64,000 nt of DNA. It comes from Azolla caroliniana. Its lineage: Eukaryota; Polypodiophyta. Shown here in pieces: positions 19,973 to 30,200 of the stretch; the stretch's first letter is position 1; each line of letters starts with the position of its first letter. Made by a program: the position numbers and the translations under genes. The notes under the pieces were generated by a model. The model was not told the origin of the DNA and searched no databases. It saw only the letters and a program-made list of their open reading frames with translations. The stretch covers positions 2,480,001 through 2,544,000 of the forward strand of contig JBHGNT010000013.1 in assembly GCA_043228905.1 (NCBI GenBank), given 5' to 3'.

Positions 19973-22900
19973 CTATACTTTTTCATCGATGCTTAAGACT
20001 GAATCGTCAAAAGGTTCGAATCCAATTTCTATTCTATCTCTTCTCTTGAAGATCTTGATTCTTTTACCGGCAATTGGCAAGGCAAGTGGTGTACCATCCA
20101 ATTCTACTAAATGATATGTTGCATTATCTTCCACTTTCTTCACCACATATGGCCCAAACCATCGTTGTGAGAATTTTCGAGCCGTACTATGTTGGTTATC
20201 TAGGCTACTGTCATAGACTAGCACCCAATCTCCTTCAACGATTTTCCTCGACCGAAGTCGATGTCGTTTATCGAAGTCTTTCTTGTTCTTTAGCCTTGCA
20301 TTCCTTAGCCGCGCTTTAGCCACCTCTACATCTTCCAAATTCCGCTCTAATTGTCGAATCCTCAATGCTAGAAGATCTTCTCTACTTATCTCATCTTGCC
20401 ATGGCAATGCAAACCATGAAATAATACTTTGTTCTACCGGCATTATTGGCTTTTCTCCGATATGAGCTCTGCCGGCATGTATCCCGTCACCGTGCTATGA
20501 GTAGTCCTGTCAGCCCATAATGCAAATGGCAATAGACGTGGCCATTCTCCTATTTTCCCATGGCAAGATTTCACTAGAGCCTTCACAATCGGTCCATGTC
20601 CACGTTCCACCTTCCCATTTGCTTCCGGATTATATGCCATGGTAAGAGATAATTTGATTCCCATCCTCGAGAAGAATTCTCTAGCTTCATTGGCGTCCAA
20701 CTCGCCTCTATCAGCCACTATCTTGCCGACGCATCCATATCTGCAAATAACATCTTCAAGAAGGAATCGGCATACCGAAGATGTCTCCTTAGTTCTTAAT
20801 GCTCGCCCTTCAACTTGATTGGTAAGATCCTCTCTCGCGAGCACAAGATACTTCATCTGCCATCGTCCCATTGGCATCATCACTATGTCCACCATCCACT
20901 TGTAATGCATAGCCAACGGGTAAGTCGGATGAAGTCCATCTCGATGGCGAATATTCGAAAACATTTGACATTCCTTACATGTTTCCACATAAGCTGCTAC
21001 ATCTTTGTAGATGCCCGGCCACCAATATTTCTCCTTAAGCTTCGCAAATGTAGCCCATATTCCTCGATGGCCTGCAAAAACACTATCATGAAATTCGGAC
21101 ATTAGTCTTTGTTGGTCTTCTAGCTTGCAGACAACTCTCATCGGAGTCCCATTCTTCTTTTTTGCATGCTTCCAAAGAGCTCCATCATTAAGGAAATACT
21201 TGTATGCTTTCTTCCGAATTCGATGGAAGTCTTCCGTCGACCATGATTCATCTTTTTGGAGAGAACTCAAGTATTTCCCGATCTCCACGAATTCGCCTTC
21301 GTAGTCCTCTTCTATGAAAGTAATCAACACCCGAGCATAGGAACTTGCAAAGAAATCCAGGCCAACATCATCTTCATCAGAATGTCGATCTTCTTCTCCG
21401 TCGTATCTCGCTCGTGATAGCATGTCTGCAACGACATTACGCTTCCCAGCTACATGACGGATCTCCGGATTGAGTGATTTGATATATGCAATCCAACGCA
21501 ACATGGCAATATCCGGTGTATTACAACCAGATATCATACCCAAAATTGGTAGGCAATCTGTCTCAATTATGACTTCTGCTCCAATAAGGTAATCACGATC
21601 AGATTTGATTGCCGAGACGATCCCCCATAGCTCCCTCTTCACTTGGGCATACCTTCTTTGCCTGTCACTTAACACTTTCGCGCCAAACCGAATTGCATAT
21701 CGGTTGCAATCTTCATCTTCTCCAATTCCGATTGGACTAGTATCCACAGTCACGAAAATGGGCTTGCCGTATGAATAGTCCGCTTTCCGTAATAAAACGC
21801 GCATGCTCCAAGGAACCTTCGAACCTCCGTTTGGGTTACACATTCTTCTTTCATGTCTTGAATTGCATTCACCTTGGATGGTGAAGGCTTCCGACCGTAT
21901 GCTCCACACAAGTGACCTACCACCAAGATCTCTGGTTGCCCGAATGCGGATTTTTCTGCCGAAAATGTCAAATTCGCATCTTCGAGCCTTTGGAGCACCC
22001 TCTCGCAATCTTTCATATGATCCATGACGAACTTTCTACATCCATCCTTATCTTTTGATTCATCCTTCTCTTCATCCGAACATCCTTTTATCGGAATATC
22101 ATCTAAGAATGGCATCGTGATATCCGGGATGCAATCCTTCAAGACCTTGTTCATGGCATTCACCATATGAGCCACCGAGTTCGTTGCGCCTTGAGGTAAG
22201 GTACACATCCGCACCAACCCGATTGGAGTTCTCATGGTTGTAATGTCACGACTGTCGACCGCCAACTGGAATTGATCGTAGCCAGAGTAAAGATTGCCGA
22301 TGGAGTAGATGGACCGGCCCGCAAACGCCTCAGCAAATTCATCCACACTCGGACCGATTCCAACATTCCGAATTGTCACCTTGTTGACGGGTTGAAGATC
22401 TTGAATGAATCGCAACGATCCATTCTTCTTTGGCACCGTGAACCACCTATTAGAATAAGGAGCATTCGACGGTTCTAGAATTCCCATCCTCACCTTCTCC
22501 TTTAAGAGCTCGATCAACTTCGGTAGGTGTGCTCTCGGAACCGGTATCGGTTTCAAATTCCAAGGCACATGCGGCACCGTGAAGATCACCATCGGTTCTA
22601 CCGTCCTTGGATTAGCACACCCGATTTCTTGTGGAAATAACGCGAAAGCCTTCCCATGTCTTTCAAGCATTCCACGAAACATTTGCTCCTCTTTAGGGAG
22701 GAGGAAATCCTCCCTTCCAACTCGTAGCTTTCCCTTCGTCTCTTCAGTGAAGACGTGAACAATTGTATTTCGGTTCCTTAAGCTTGGATCTTTTGCAACT
22801 TCCTTCATCTTTTGCCAGCTATCTTCCGGTAGCGGAACTGCAACTGGCTTGATCTTCCTATCCACGGTTTTATATTTTGTGTTGACTTCGACTTCCTCTA

Positions 22901-23273
22901 TCAAGATGCCTCGATGATATTCATCGATGATAGTATACATGTTGACGGAGTTAACCGAAATCACATGTCGATGGTGAGGATAGCTCAAATCCACGACTTC
23001 CTCGATTTCGCCGATGGTGTCGTTAAATGAGGCTTCCTCCAGAATATATGACACGAATTCTTCTTCTTCGATTATGCTTTCTTCTTTTAGCACCTCCTCG
23101 AAGTCTTGTATCTGACACTTTTCCTTCTTATTGAGTAGTCTAAGTTTGCATGCACCGCCAAGTGTGACGCATGTTGCTTCTCCTTGCAATCCACACACTT
23201 TGCTTCCTTGTGGGGACTTATGATTGCTCGGACTATTTGTGCCCCATGCTTCAATAGTCCGCTTTAAAAATCC
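19973..23273 (-). pseudogene. D1 pol: RT, RNase H, integrase (degraded)
   Basis: Pol opens in the -1 frame at GGATTTTTAA (23264-23273), giving GFLKRTIEAWGTNSP and then MCGLQGEAT. RT shows NLKPIPVPRAHLPKLIELL, LPQGATNSVAHMVNAMN and FLDDIPIKG. A deletion near 21750-21790 removes about 60 codons between FLGACAFYY and FVTVDTSP and shifts the frame; the WVVNQ part of RNase H is also lost. The integrase keeps H-H-C-C (SVFAGHRG, CKECQ), ADRGELD and NPEANGKVERG. A frameshift near 20443-20460 separates the C-terminal part with RWFGPYVVK. There is no chromodomain. It is closely similar to the intact D2 pol. Confidence 0.92.
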
Positions 23274-23664
23274 GAGGATTCGCCTCCAAGGCTATCTCGG
23301 TTCCTTTCATGATTAGCTCGAACCGTCAGGAATTGAACGGATCTTTTACTATCAAGACTCTTGACGCGCGCGAAGGCTGCTCCATTATCGAACACCTTGG
23401 TCTCCATCCGGGACGATGTTATATATGGTTGTCCTAGGATGACGGGATGTGAAGCCGAGTCTTGCACGAAGAAGTGTTGATGAATCTCTACATCCTCGAT
23501 CGTGACTTTAACGTTGGGGCAAGCTCCGTACAAGTCCTCCGTAGCCTTCGTCGCCGCTCGAATCTTCCATCCGTGGTTTGTATTAATCGGCCATCTTCCT
23601 TTCTTATAGAACTCGGTCGACATGAGGTTGATCTTAGAGCCATGGTCAATCAAAGCGACCACGG
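23264..23664 (-). pseudogene. D1 gag-protease, C-terminal part (protease)
   Basis: Continuation of D1 gag after D2. It encodes ALIDHGSKINLMSTEFYKK, the aspartic protease active site with His in place of Ser/Thr, followed by HQHFFVQDSASHPVILGQPY (flap region and the ILG motif) and ends with Asp-Phe-stop at GATTTTTAA. The reading frame joins the N-terminal part at 31008 once D2 and one ACGG are removed. Confidence 0.9.
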
Positions 23665-24471
23665 TGTCGGGTTTGCTACGCCCTTGCGTGCTGAAAGGAG
23701 GAGGGACCACGGGGGTCTCGGACCGAAGAGCAAGAGAGAGAGAAGTAAGAGAGATAGACCCGATTACACAGAACCGAAGATTGCACCGGGACACGGCCCA
23801 ACAAACAGAGATCACAAATAAACGCCGACGCAGATGGACGCAACAACGAAAGATATGTACTTCTGGATGCAAGAAAATAACAGACTACAGTATTACAACC
23901 CACGGTGGGGCACGAAATAGATACTAACGAAAACGAACAGGGCGGCGAACAGATGCCGACCCCTGTATGTCGCGACGCACAGAAAGGGGAAAACAGGTCG
24001 GAGGTGCTGCAGGACGCACTCGGGCGTTCCACGGAACAGCACAAGCCTCCTCGAACCTGCACAGGTACGCGATGGAGCAGAAGACAGAGAAAGCGGGAGT
24101 GAGAGAGAAGCCCCGGAATCGGTTCGGCAGCACTTCGTCCTCTCCGTCCGAGATTCCTGCAACAGCTCTTCCCTGCTCCTTATATCGGCCGTTGAGCAGG
24201 CCTTCCTGTCAGCTTTATTCCCTGTCCCCTTTGTCAGGGATCCCCTCCGTTCTGCACGCATCCGGGTAGTTACGCCGCCGACTCGTACAGTTCGCGCGCG
24301 TGACCGAAAAGACTGTTCGCGCGGTCTTTGTCTTCACTCGTGTTAGGGCCCGTTCCTGCCGGTTATCCTCCTAATTCGATTCTATGTACAACTTGGAGCG
24401 TGCGCGTGTGAAGAACCGGTTCCTACGCCCCGGTGCGCCGATTCCGCTTAGGGACGGTTTTCTTCACGACA
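23665..24471 (-). repeat. D2 3' LTR
   Basis: 807 bp. In sense it starts TGTCGTGAAGAAAACCGTCC; a TATA-like GATATAAGG lies at about 24178-24187. The polypurine tract TTAGGTGGGGGCGGA (minus strand, 24472-24486) abuts it. Confidence 0.96.
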
Positions 24472-24542
24472 TCCGCCCCCACCTAACCGCGCATCCTCCG
24501 GTATGCGCCAAGAGAGTTGGGACGGAGAAAACCGGCCCGTCT

Positions 24543-27500
24543 TCATTCCTCGCTCGTCGGTTCCTCCTCGTTTTCGGATCGTTCGTCACTGCCGACCAGG
24601 AGAGCCGGGTCGGGCTCGTCGTCGTGTCGCTTCTTGAACGCTTTGATCCGCTTCCCTGCAACCGGTATCGCCATTCTCGTGCCGTCGAGTTCCGCCAGGT
24701 GATATGTCCCGTTGCCATTGGCGCTCCGCACCGCGTAAGGCCCAAACCACCTTCGTGCGAACTTCCGTGTGGCTCGGTGCTGGTTGTCGAGGCTGCTGTC
24801 GTAGACGAGCACCCAGTCACCTTCTTCGATTTTCTTCGGTCGGAGCCGGTGCGTTCGGTCGAACCTGGCTTTGTTCTTTGCCCTCGCCACCCGGAGCCTC
24901 TCCGTAGCCAGTTCCACGTCCTCCGGTCTCCGCTCGAGTTGTCGTATACGCGCGGCCAACAACTCCTCCCGGCTCATCTCGTCCCTCCAATCGACCGTTG
25001 CCCATGAGGGGATCGTCCGTTCCATTGGCATGATAGGCTTCTGGCCGAACATGAGCTCCGTCGGCATGTACCCGGTTACCGAACTGTGCGTGGTCCGGTC
25101 TGCCCACAAAGCATAAGGTAGCAGCCGCGGCCAGTTACCGACTTGGCCTCCGCATGCCCGAACCAACGCCTTGACGATCGGCCCGTGTCCGCGCTCCACC
25201 TTCCCATTCGCCTCCGGATTGTACGCAGTGGTGAGCGAGAGCTTAACTCCGAGCCGGTCGAACAGCTCCGCGGCTTCTTCGGTGTCCAACTCCCCTCGAT
25301 CAGCCACGATCTTCCCGACGCACCCGTACCGGCATATCACGTCCTCGATTAGGAACCGGCATACGGCCGTGGTCGTTTTGTTCGGAAGGGCCCGGCCTTC
25401 CACCTGGTTCGTCAGATCCTCCCGCGCTAGGACCAGGTACCGCATCTGTCCTACCCCCATTGGCATCGTCACCAGATCTACCATCCATTTGAAGTGGATG
25501 GTCGGAGGGTACGTGGGGTGAAGCTCGTCCCGATGTCGGACTATGGAGTGCGTCTGGCAGCTCTCGCAAGTTGTCACGAACCGATGCACGTCCCGGTACT
25601 GCCCCGGCCACCAATACTTCCCCTTCAGTTTCTCAAACGTAGCCCATGTCCCACGGTGTCCAGCCCAAGGGCTGTCGTGGTAGGCCGTCAGCAGCTCCTC
25701 CTGTTCTTCTTTCATCGCCACCACCCGGAGCGGAGCGCCGTCCCTCTTCTTCGGGTGCTTCCACAAATGCCCATCTCGGAGAAAGAATCGATATGCTTTC
25801 TTCCGGATCCGGTTGGCCTCGTCCTTCGTCCATGACGCATCGGGCGTCATTGTCTTCAAAAACCCGCCGATCTGCAGCCACTCCCCGTCGTACTTGCTCG
25901 CGTCGAACTCGTTAAGCGCCGGAGTGCTCATCCCGTCGGTCGTTACATATGCTGCCTCGAAGAAATCCACGCCGACTTCTTCGTCTTCCGAAACCATGCC
26001 GCCCTCGTCGTCGAACCTCGCCCTCGAAAGCATGTCGGCCATGGCGTTGTCTTTCCCGGAAATGTGTCGTATTTCCGGGTCCAGGGACTTGATGTACGCT
26101 ATCCACCTGAGCATCGTCAGGTCCGGAGTCGCGCATCCGGAAACCATACCGAGAATCGGCAGGCAATCCGTCTCGATGATCACTTCTGTCCCTATCAGGT
26201 AGTCTTTGTCGGCCTTAACCGCCGAAACAATACCCCAGAGTTCGCGTTTAACCTGGGCGTATCCTCGCTGCCGTTCACTGAGGACTTTCGCGCCGAATCG
26301 GATCGGGAACCGATCGCCGTTCTCGTCTTCCTGGTTCACGACCCATCCGATCCCGGTCGGACTGGTATCCACCGTTATGAATACCGGGGTACCCTTCCCG
26401 TATACCGCCTTCCGGAGTGCCGGTGCCGCTGCAAGGGCCTCTTTCAGCTTCCGGACCGATTCCGCGTGCTCGTCCAGCCATTCGAACCTTCGCCCCTTTT
26501 TCAGCAACCCGTACAGTGGCTCCGCGACGTGTGCGTAATGCGGGATCCATATGTGGTAGAACGCGCATGCCCCCAGGAATCTCCGTACTTCCGTGACCGA
26601 GCTGCAGTCGGGCTTCATCGCGGAGATGGCTTCTACCTTTGCCGGAGACGGTTTCCGGCCATATGGCCCGCACAGGTGTCCGACCACCATGATTTCTGAC
26701 TGCCCGAAGGCCGACTTCTCCCCGGAGAAGGTGAGTCTCGCATCCTCTAGCCTTTGCAGCACCTTCTCGCAGTCGTCGATGTGCGTCGCCACGAATCGCC
26801 GGCATCCGTCCGGCCCGATCGTCTCGTCCCTTTCTTCCACCGGGCATCCCTTGATCGGGATGTCGTCCAGAAACGGCATGGTGATGTCCGGGATACAGTC
26901 CCTCAGAACCTTGTTCATCGCATTCACCATGTGGGCCACCGAGTTGGTCCCTCCTTGCGGCAGTGTACACATCCGAACTAGGCCGAGGGGAGTTCGCATC
27001 GTCGTAATGTCTCTGCTCTCCACGGCTAGCTGGAACTGGTCGTACCCTGAGTATAGATCCCCGACCGAGTAAATTGACCTTCCGGCGAAGGCCTCCGCGA
27101 ACTCGTCTATGGTCGGTCCGATCCCTGCGTTCCGAATGGTCACTCGATTGACCGGCTGCAGGTCCTGGATGAAGCGCAACGAACCGTTTTTCTTCGGTAC
27201 GGTAAACCATCGATTCGAATATGGGGCGCTCGACGGCTCGAGAATTCCCATATCAACTTTCTGCCTCAGCAGCTCCATCAACTTCGGGATGTGAGCTCTC
27301 GGAACCGGGATTGGCTTGAGATTCCATGGTACATGCGGTACCGTGAATATCACCATCGGCTCCACGATCGTCGGGTCAACGCACCCGATTTCCTCCGGCG
27401 AGAATGCGAAGGCTTTCCCGTGCCTTCCGAGCATTCTCCGAAACCGGTCTTCCTCCGCCGGCAGTAGGAACCCGCCCCCACCGATTTTGAGCTCTCGGAG

Positions 27501-28040
27501 CGTCTCGTCGGTGAAGGTGTGTCCTATGCAGGCCGGATCTCGTAGACTAGGGTCCGATGCAACCCCTTTGATTCTCGACGCGCTGTCCTCCGGTAGGGGT
27601 GCCGCGACTGGCCTTACCTTCCGGTCCACAGTCTTGTACTTGGTGCTTACGTGGGCCGTCCGAACTGACTCGAGCCCTCGACCGAAGTCCGCGATGACTC
27701 CGTACATCTCCTCGGAACACACCGGTATCGTCCGGTCTTCGTTAAGGCCTTCTTCGACTACCTTTCCCAGCATTCCCAAGGTGTCGTCGAATGAGACCGC
27801 CTCCACGGCTCCGTTGATTTCCTCGTCAGGGCCGAGAACTCCGCACGCTCGAAGTCTCCCCTCCGCCTTTGTCTTCTCTCGGCCGCCGATGCCGACTATC
27901 GTACACGCTCCGCTGTCGGAGAACAAAAATTCCCTACCTATGGTACAAGGTGTCTTTGGTTTTATCGTACAGGTGTGGGGTTTTCCCGGGGTGTCCGGAC
28001 TGTCGCGGCCCCACGCCTTGGCAGCCCTCTCTAAAAATCC
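24543..28040 (-). CDS. pol: D2 pol: reverse transcriptase, RNase H, integrase
   Basis: Reached by a -1 shift at GGATTTTTAG; it reads GFLERAAKAWGRDSP, then an uninterrupted frame. Numbering from the Leu codon at 27926 (1,127 residues to the stop): RT about 195-400, with Asp290 in VGDLYSGYDQ, LPQGGTNSV 322-330 and catalytic FLDD 352-355; RNase H with Asp520, Glu562, Asp587 and Asp631; integrase zinc finger His750, His758, Cys787, Cys790; catalytic Asp817, Asp876, Glu912; a WFGPY segment at 1060-1064 and an acidic tail. There is no chromodomain. It would copy element RNA into DNA and insert it. All expected catalytic residues are present. The Phe in FLDD and the LPQGGTNSVAHM region depart from ordinary plant Ty3/gypsy RTs. 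Confidence 0.95.
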   Translation of the reverse strand, partial: GFLERAAKAWGRDSPDTPGKPHTCTIKPKTPCTIGREFLFSDSGACTIVGIGGREKTKAEGRLRACGVLGPDEEINGAVEAVSFDDTLGMLGKVVEEGLNEDRTIPVCSEEMYGVIADFGRGLESVRTAHVSTKYKTVDRKVRPVAAPLPEDSASRIKGVASDPSLRDPACIGHTFTDETLRELKIGGGGFLLPAEEDRFRRMLGRHGKAFAFSPEEIGCVDPTIVEPMVIFTVPHVPWNLKPIPVPRAHIPKLMELLRQKVDMGILEPSSAPYSNRWFTVPKKNGSLRFIQDLQPVNRVTIRNAGIGPTIDEFAEAFAGRSIYSVGDLYSGYDQFQLAVESRDITTMRTPLGLVRMCTLPQGGTNSVAHMVNAMNKVLRDCIPDITMPFLDDIPIKGCPVEERDETIGPDGCRRFVATHIDDCEKVLQRLEDARLTFSGEKSAFGQSEIMVVGHLCGPYGRKPSPAKVEAISAMKPDCSSVTEVRRFLGACAFYHIWIPHYAHVAEPLYGLLKKGRRFEWLDEHAESVRKLKEALAAAPALRKAVYGKGTPVFITVDTSPTGIGWVVNQEDENGDRFPIRFGAKVLSERQRGYAQVKRELWGIVSAVKADKDYLIGTEVIIETDCLPILGMVSGCATPDLTMLRWIAYIKSLDPEIRHISGKDNAMADMLSRARFDDEGGMVSEDEEVGVDFFEAAYVTTDGMSTPALNEFDASKYDGEWLQIGGFLKTMTPDASWTKDEANRIRKKAYRFFLRDGHLWKHPKKRDGAPLRVVAMKEEQEELLTAYHDSPWAGHRGTWATFEKLKGKYWWPGQYRDVHRFVTTCESCQTHSIVRHRDELHPTYPPTIHFKWMVDLVTMPMGVGQMRYLVLAREDLTNQVEGRALPNKTTTAVCRFLIEDVICRYGCVGKIVADRGELDTEEAAELFDRLGVKLSLTTAYNPEANGKVERGHGPIVKALVRACGGQVGNWPRLLPYALWADRTTHSSVTGYMPTELMFGQKPIMPMERTIPSWATVDWRDEMSREELLAARIRQLERRPEDVELATERLRVARAKNKARFDRTHRLRPKKIEEGDWVLVYDSSLDNQHRATRKFARRWFGPYAVRSANGNGTYHLAELDGTRMAIPVAGKRIKAFKKRHDDEPDPALLVGSDERSENEEEPTSEE
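28031..28040 (-). promoter_or_regulatory. D2 gag/pol -1 frameshift site at the gag stop
   Basis: Minus strand GGATTTTTAG: gag reads GAT TTT TAG (stop), pol reads GGA TTT TTA. The two frames overlap only here, and GGATTTTTA is conserved in D1 (23264-23273), A (46118-46127) and Cw (62281-62290). The P-site TTT can re-pair after a one-base slip. A programmed shift is inferred, not shown. Confidence 0.7.
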
Positions 28041-30157
28041 TCTCGGTTATCGGAACCGAGGGAGTCGCGGTTACGCTCGTGGTTCGGCCTAACCGTCAAA
28101 AACTGGACCGAATGGCGCCCGTCCTGGCTCTTGACCCGCGCATAGGCCGAACCATTGTCCAGCACCTTGGTCTCCATTCGCGCCGCCGTGATGTACGGCT
28201 CTCCCAGAATGACCGGATGCGAAGACGTCTCCTGCACGAAGAAGTGCTGGTCAATCTCAACGTCGCCGATCTTGACTCGCACATTCGGACAGGCCCCGTG
28301 CAGTTCCTCGGTGGCGCGCGTTGCTGCCCTTATTTTCCACCCGTGCTTGGTGTTGATCGGCCATTTGCCCTTCTTATAGAAGTCCATGGACATCAAATTG
28401 ATCTCCGATCCGTGGTCCACCAAAGCTATCACCGGTTCCTGGACATCGCCGATCTTCACCGGGGTTTCCGTGGTCGCTCGGGCCCAGTGTGGTCTCGAAT
28501 AGTGGCTTTCCGCCCACTCGTCTCCCAGCGCCATGTCATCTAGGTGCGTCGTTCGCACTTCCACCGGTCTTTCCGGTTCTGTCTCCGTCGACAGCCTCTT
28601 CCGTTTCACCAAGTCCACGATGGAGTCGTGGAACTCTTTCTTGGCGATTCCCAGCACCTCTCGTAACGACAGCTCCACCTTGCTGTCGAGGATCCGTTCC
28701 TCCAGGACCTTTCGTAAGTCTGTGGTCCTTTCTATCTGCGTCCCCAGACGGTACCCGCCCTTCTGGGGTTTATCTTGCGTACCGGCCCCGCCGGCTTCGT
28801 CCCGTCGTGGCCCGGACCGGGTCTCGTATCGTTGTGAGGGCCCGGTCGTCCCGGGTCTCCCCACCCGCTTCTCTTCTACCAGGGCCTCGTAGTTCTGGCA
28901 AGCGGCTTCCACGAAGCCCGTCCTTTCCTCGACCGGGTCGCTCCACCCGGTCATCTCCCGTACCCGTTTCTCCGCACGGTCCGATTCCTCCCCTTTAAGC
29001 CTTGCACCGGCAAGGCCTTCCAGCATCGTCGGCCAGAATCCGGCTTTGCTTTCCCTTCGGGCCTCGCCGCCCCCGACTCGAATGCCGGCCGACGCCGAGT
29101 AGTGAACGGTTTCCGCGTGTCGGGCCGCCGCCTCTTCCATCAACCTTTTCATACCACCTTTTCCGTCGTTACGGCTCAGGGCCCTTCGGGTGTCGCTGGC
29201 ATGCACCCGTCCTTCCCACAGGTACACCACCCTGTTCCTCAGCGCCTCCGCGAAGTCGCCGCAGTCCTTCCGAATGTGGCCGACTTCATCGCACCACATG
29301 CACCTGTTTCCTGCCGCCGGCCGTCGGTCACGAGCCGGTTCGCCTCCTTCCCTTCGGGCCTGCGCGATTTGGAGGTCCTTTATCGCCTTCGTCAATTCCT
29401 CCAGCGCCGCTCCTCCGGTTGAGCCTCTGACTACGCCGGTCGAAGCCGAACCGGTTTCCAACCACTCTCCGGTCTCTTCCTTTCGCACCCGTGGCGCTGG
29501 TTCGAACTTCCTTGCTGCGACCGAGCCCGACCCGGTTGCACCGTTATCCGCCCATTCTCGCCGTTTGTCGAAACGGCCACAGACCTTCCTGACAGCCGCC
29601 CAGTCCGTAGTGAGCCCGTCTTCGGTTTCCAGCAAGAGGCCCACGTGCTCCCGATCCCGTTCGTCGACCGACTTGACAAACAGCAAGACCCGGCTCGTGT
29701 CCAGGATGGTTCGGTCGAGCGCCGAAAGGCGCGCAAAGTTTTCCTCGAACTCCCGGAGGAGCGCCGACGCGTTTCTTCCCTTCCCCGGGGACTCCACCCA
29801 TTCCATGAACCTTCGCTTCGAAAGCCGGAGCGCGTCGTCCAGCCCGTATTTCTCTAGGAGCCGACCTTCGAACTCCTCCCAGGTACGGCTCTCCGTCCGC
29901 ACCTCGAGCACCTCCGCATGGATGCTCGGCATCGCCACTCGGGGAAATCCGGCAAGACGCCTTTCTTCCGGAATGTCCCGCATCAGCATCTCTGCACCGT
30001 AGGACGCCAAATACTTCGTGGCATCCTTCCCATCGAACCGGCCGATCGTGCCGACGACCGCCTCAATAGCTCTGTCGAGGGCACCGGTGCTCTCGCGCGC
30101 GTTTACAATCCGATCCACGGCCGAAGCCATGGCCTCTGCGAGATCCGACCCCCTCAT
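28031..30157 (-). CDS. gag: D2 gag-protease polyprotein
   Basis: 708 codons from ATG at 30157 (MRGSDLAEAM; the equivalent ATG is used in A and Cw). The next in-frame start upstream would overlap the primer site. The N-terminal ~200 residues resemble a retrotransposon capsid (EFEGRLLEKYGL, FMEWVESPGKGRNAS). A CCHC knuckle is at 286-299 (CMWCDEVGHIRKDC). Residues 575-665 form an aspartic protease: active site ALVDHGSEINLM (Asp581-His-Gly) and VILGEPY at 649-655. His replaces the usual Ser/Thr. Gag and protease share one frame, so every Gag would carry protease, unlike most Ty3/gypsy elements where protease is in pol. It would form the particle and process itself. Confidence 0.93.
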   Translation of the reverse strand: MRGSDLAEAMASAVDRIVNARESTGALDRAIEAVVGTIGRFDGKDATKYLASYGAEMLMRDIPEERRLAGFPRVAMPSIHAEVLEVRTESRTWEEFEGRLLEKYGLDDALRLSKRRFMEWVESPGKGRNASALLREFEENFARLSALDRTILDTSRVLLFVKSVDERDREHVGLLLETEDGLTTDWAAVRKVCGRFDKRREWADNGATGSGSVAARKFEPAPRVRKEETGEWLETGSASTGVVRGSTGGAALEELTKAIKDLQIAQARREGGEPARDRRPAAGNRCMWCDEVGHIRKDCGDFAEALRNRVVYLWEGRVHASDTRRALSRNDGKGGMKRLMEEAAARHAETVHYSASAGIRVGGGEARRESKAGFWPTMLEGLAGARLKGEESDRAEKRVREMTGWSDPVEERTGFVEAACQNYEALVEEKRVGRPGTTGPSQRYETRSGPRRDEAGGAGTQDKPQKGGYRLGTQIERTTDLRKVLEERILDSKVELSLREVLGIAKKEFHDSIVDLVKRKRLSTETEPERPVEVRTTHLDDMALGDEWAESHYSRPHWARATTETPVKIGDVQEPVIALVDHGSEINLMSMDFYKKGKWPINTKHGWKIRAATRATEELHGACPNVRVKIGDVEIDQHFFVQETSSHPVILGEPYITAARMETKVLDNGSAYARVKSQDGRHSVQFLTVRPNHERNRDSLGSDNREDF

Positions 30158-30179
30158 CTTCTGCTCTTCTGCCGCCTCT

Positions 30180-30197
30180 TTCACGTCGGGTTCACCA
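30180..30197 (-). promoter_or_regulatory. D2 primer-binding site (tRNA-Trp)
   Basis: Minus strand TGGTGAACCCGACGTGAA, 18 nt, lies 3 nt inside the 5' LTR. It is the exact complement of the 3' end (with CCA) of the plant tRNA-Trp(CCA) as I recall it. The same 18 nt occur in D1 and A, and with one change in Cw. Confidence 0.88.
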
Positions 30198-30200
30198 AGA

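Noticed and set aside
27880-27926. FSDSGACTIV at the start of D2 pol as a second aspartic protease
   Set aside because: The Asp is Asn in A (SNNGGCTI), there is no flap or ILG motif nearby, and the gag-encoded DHG region has the full protease layout.
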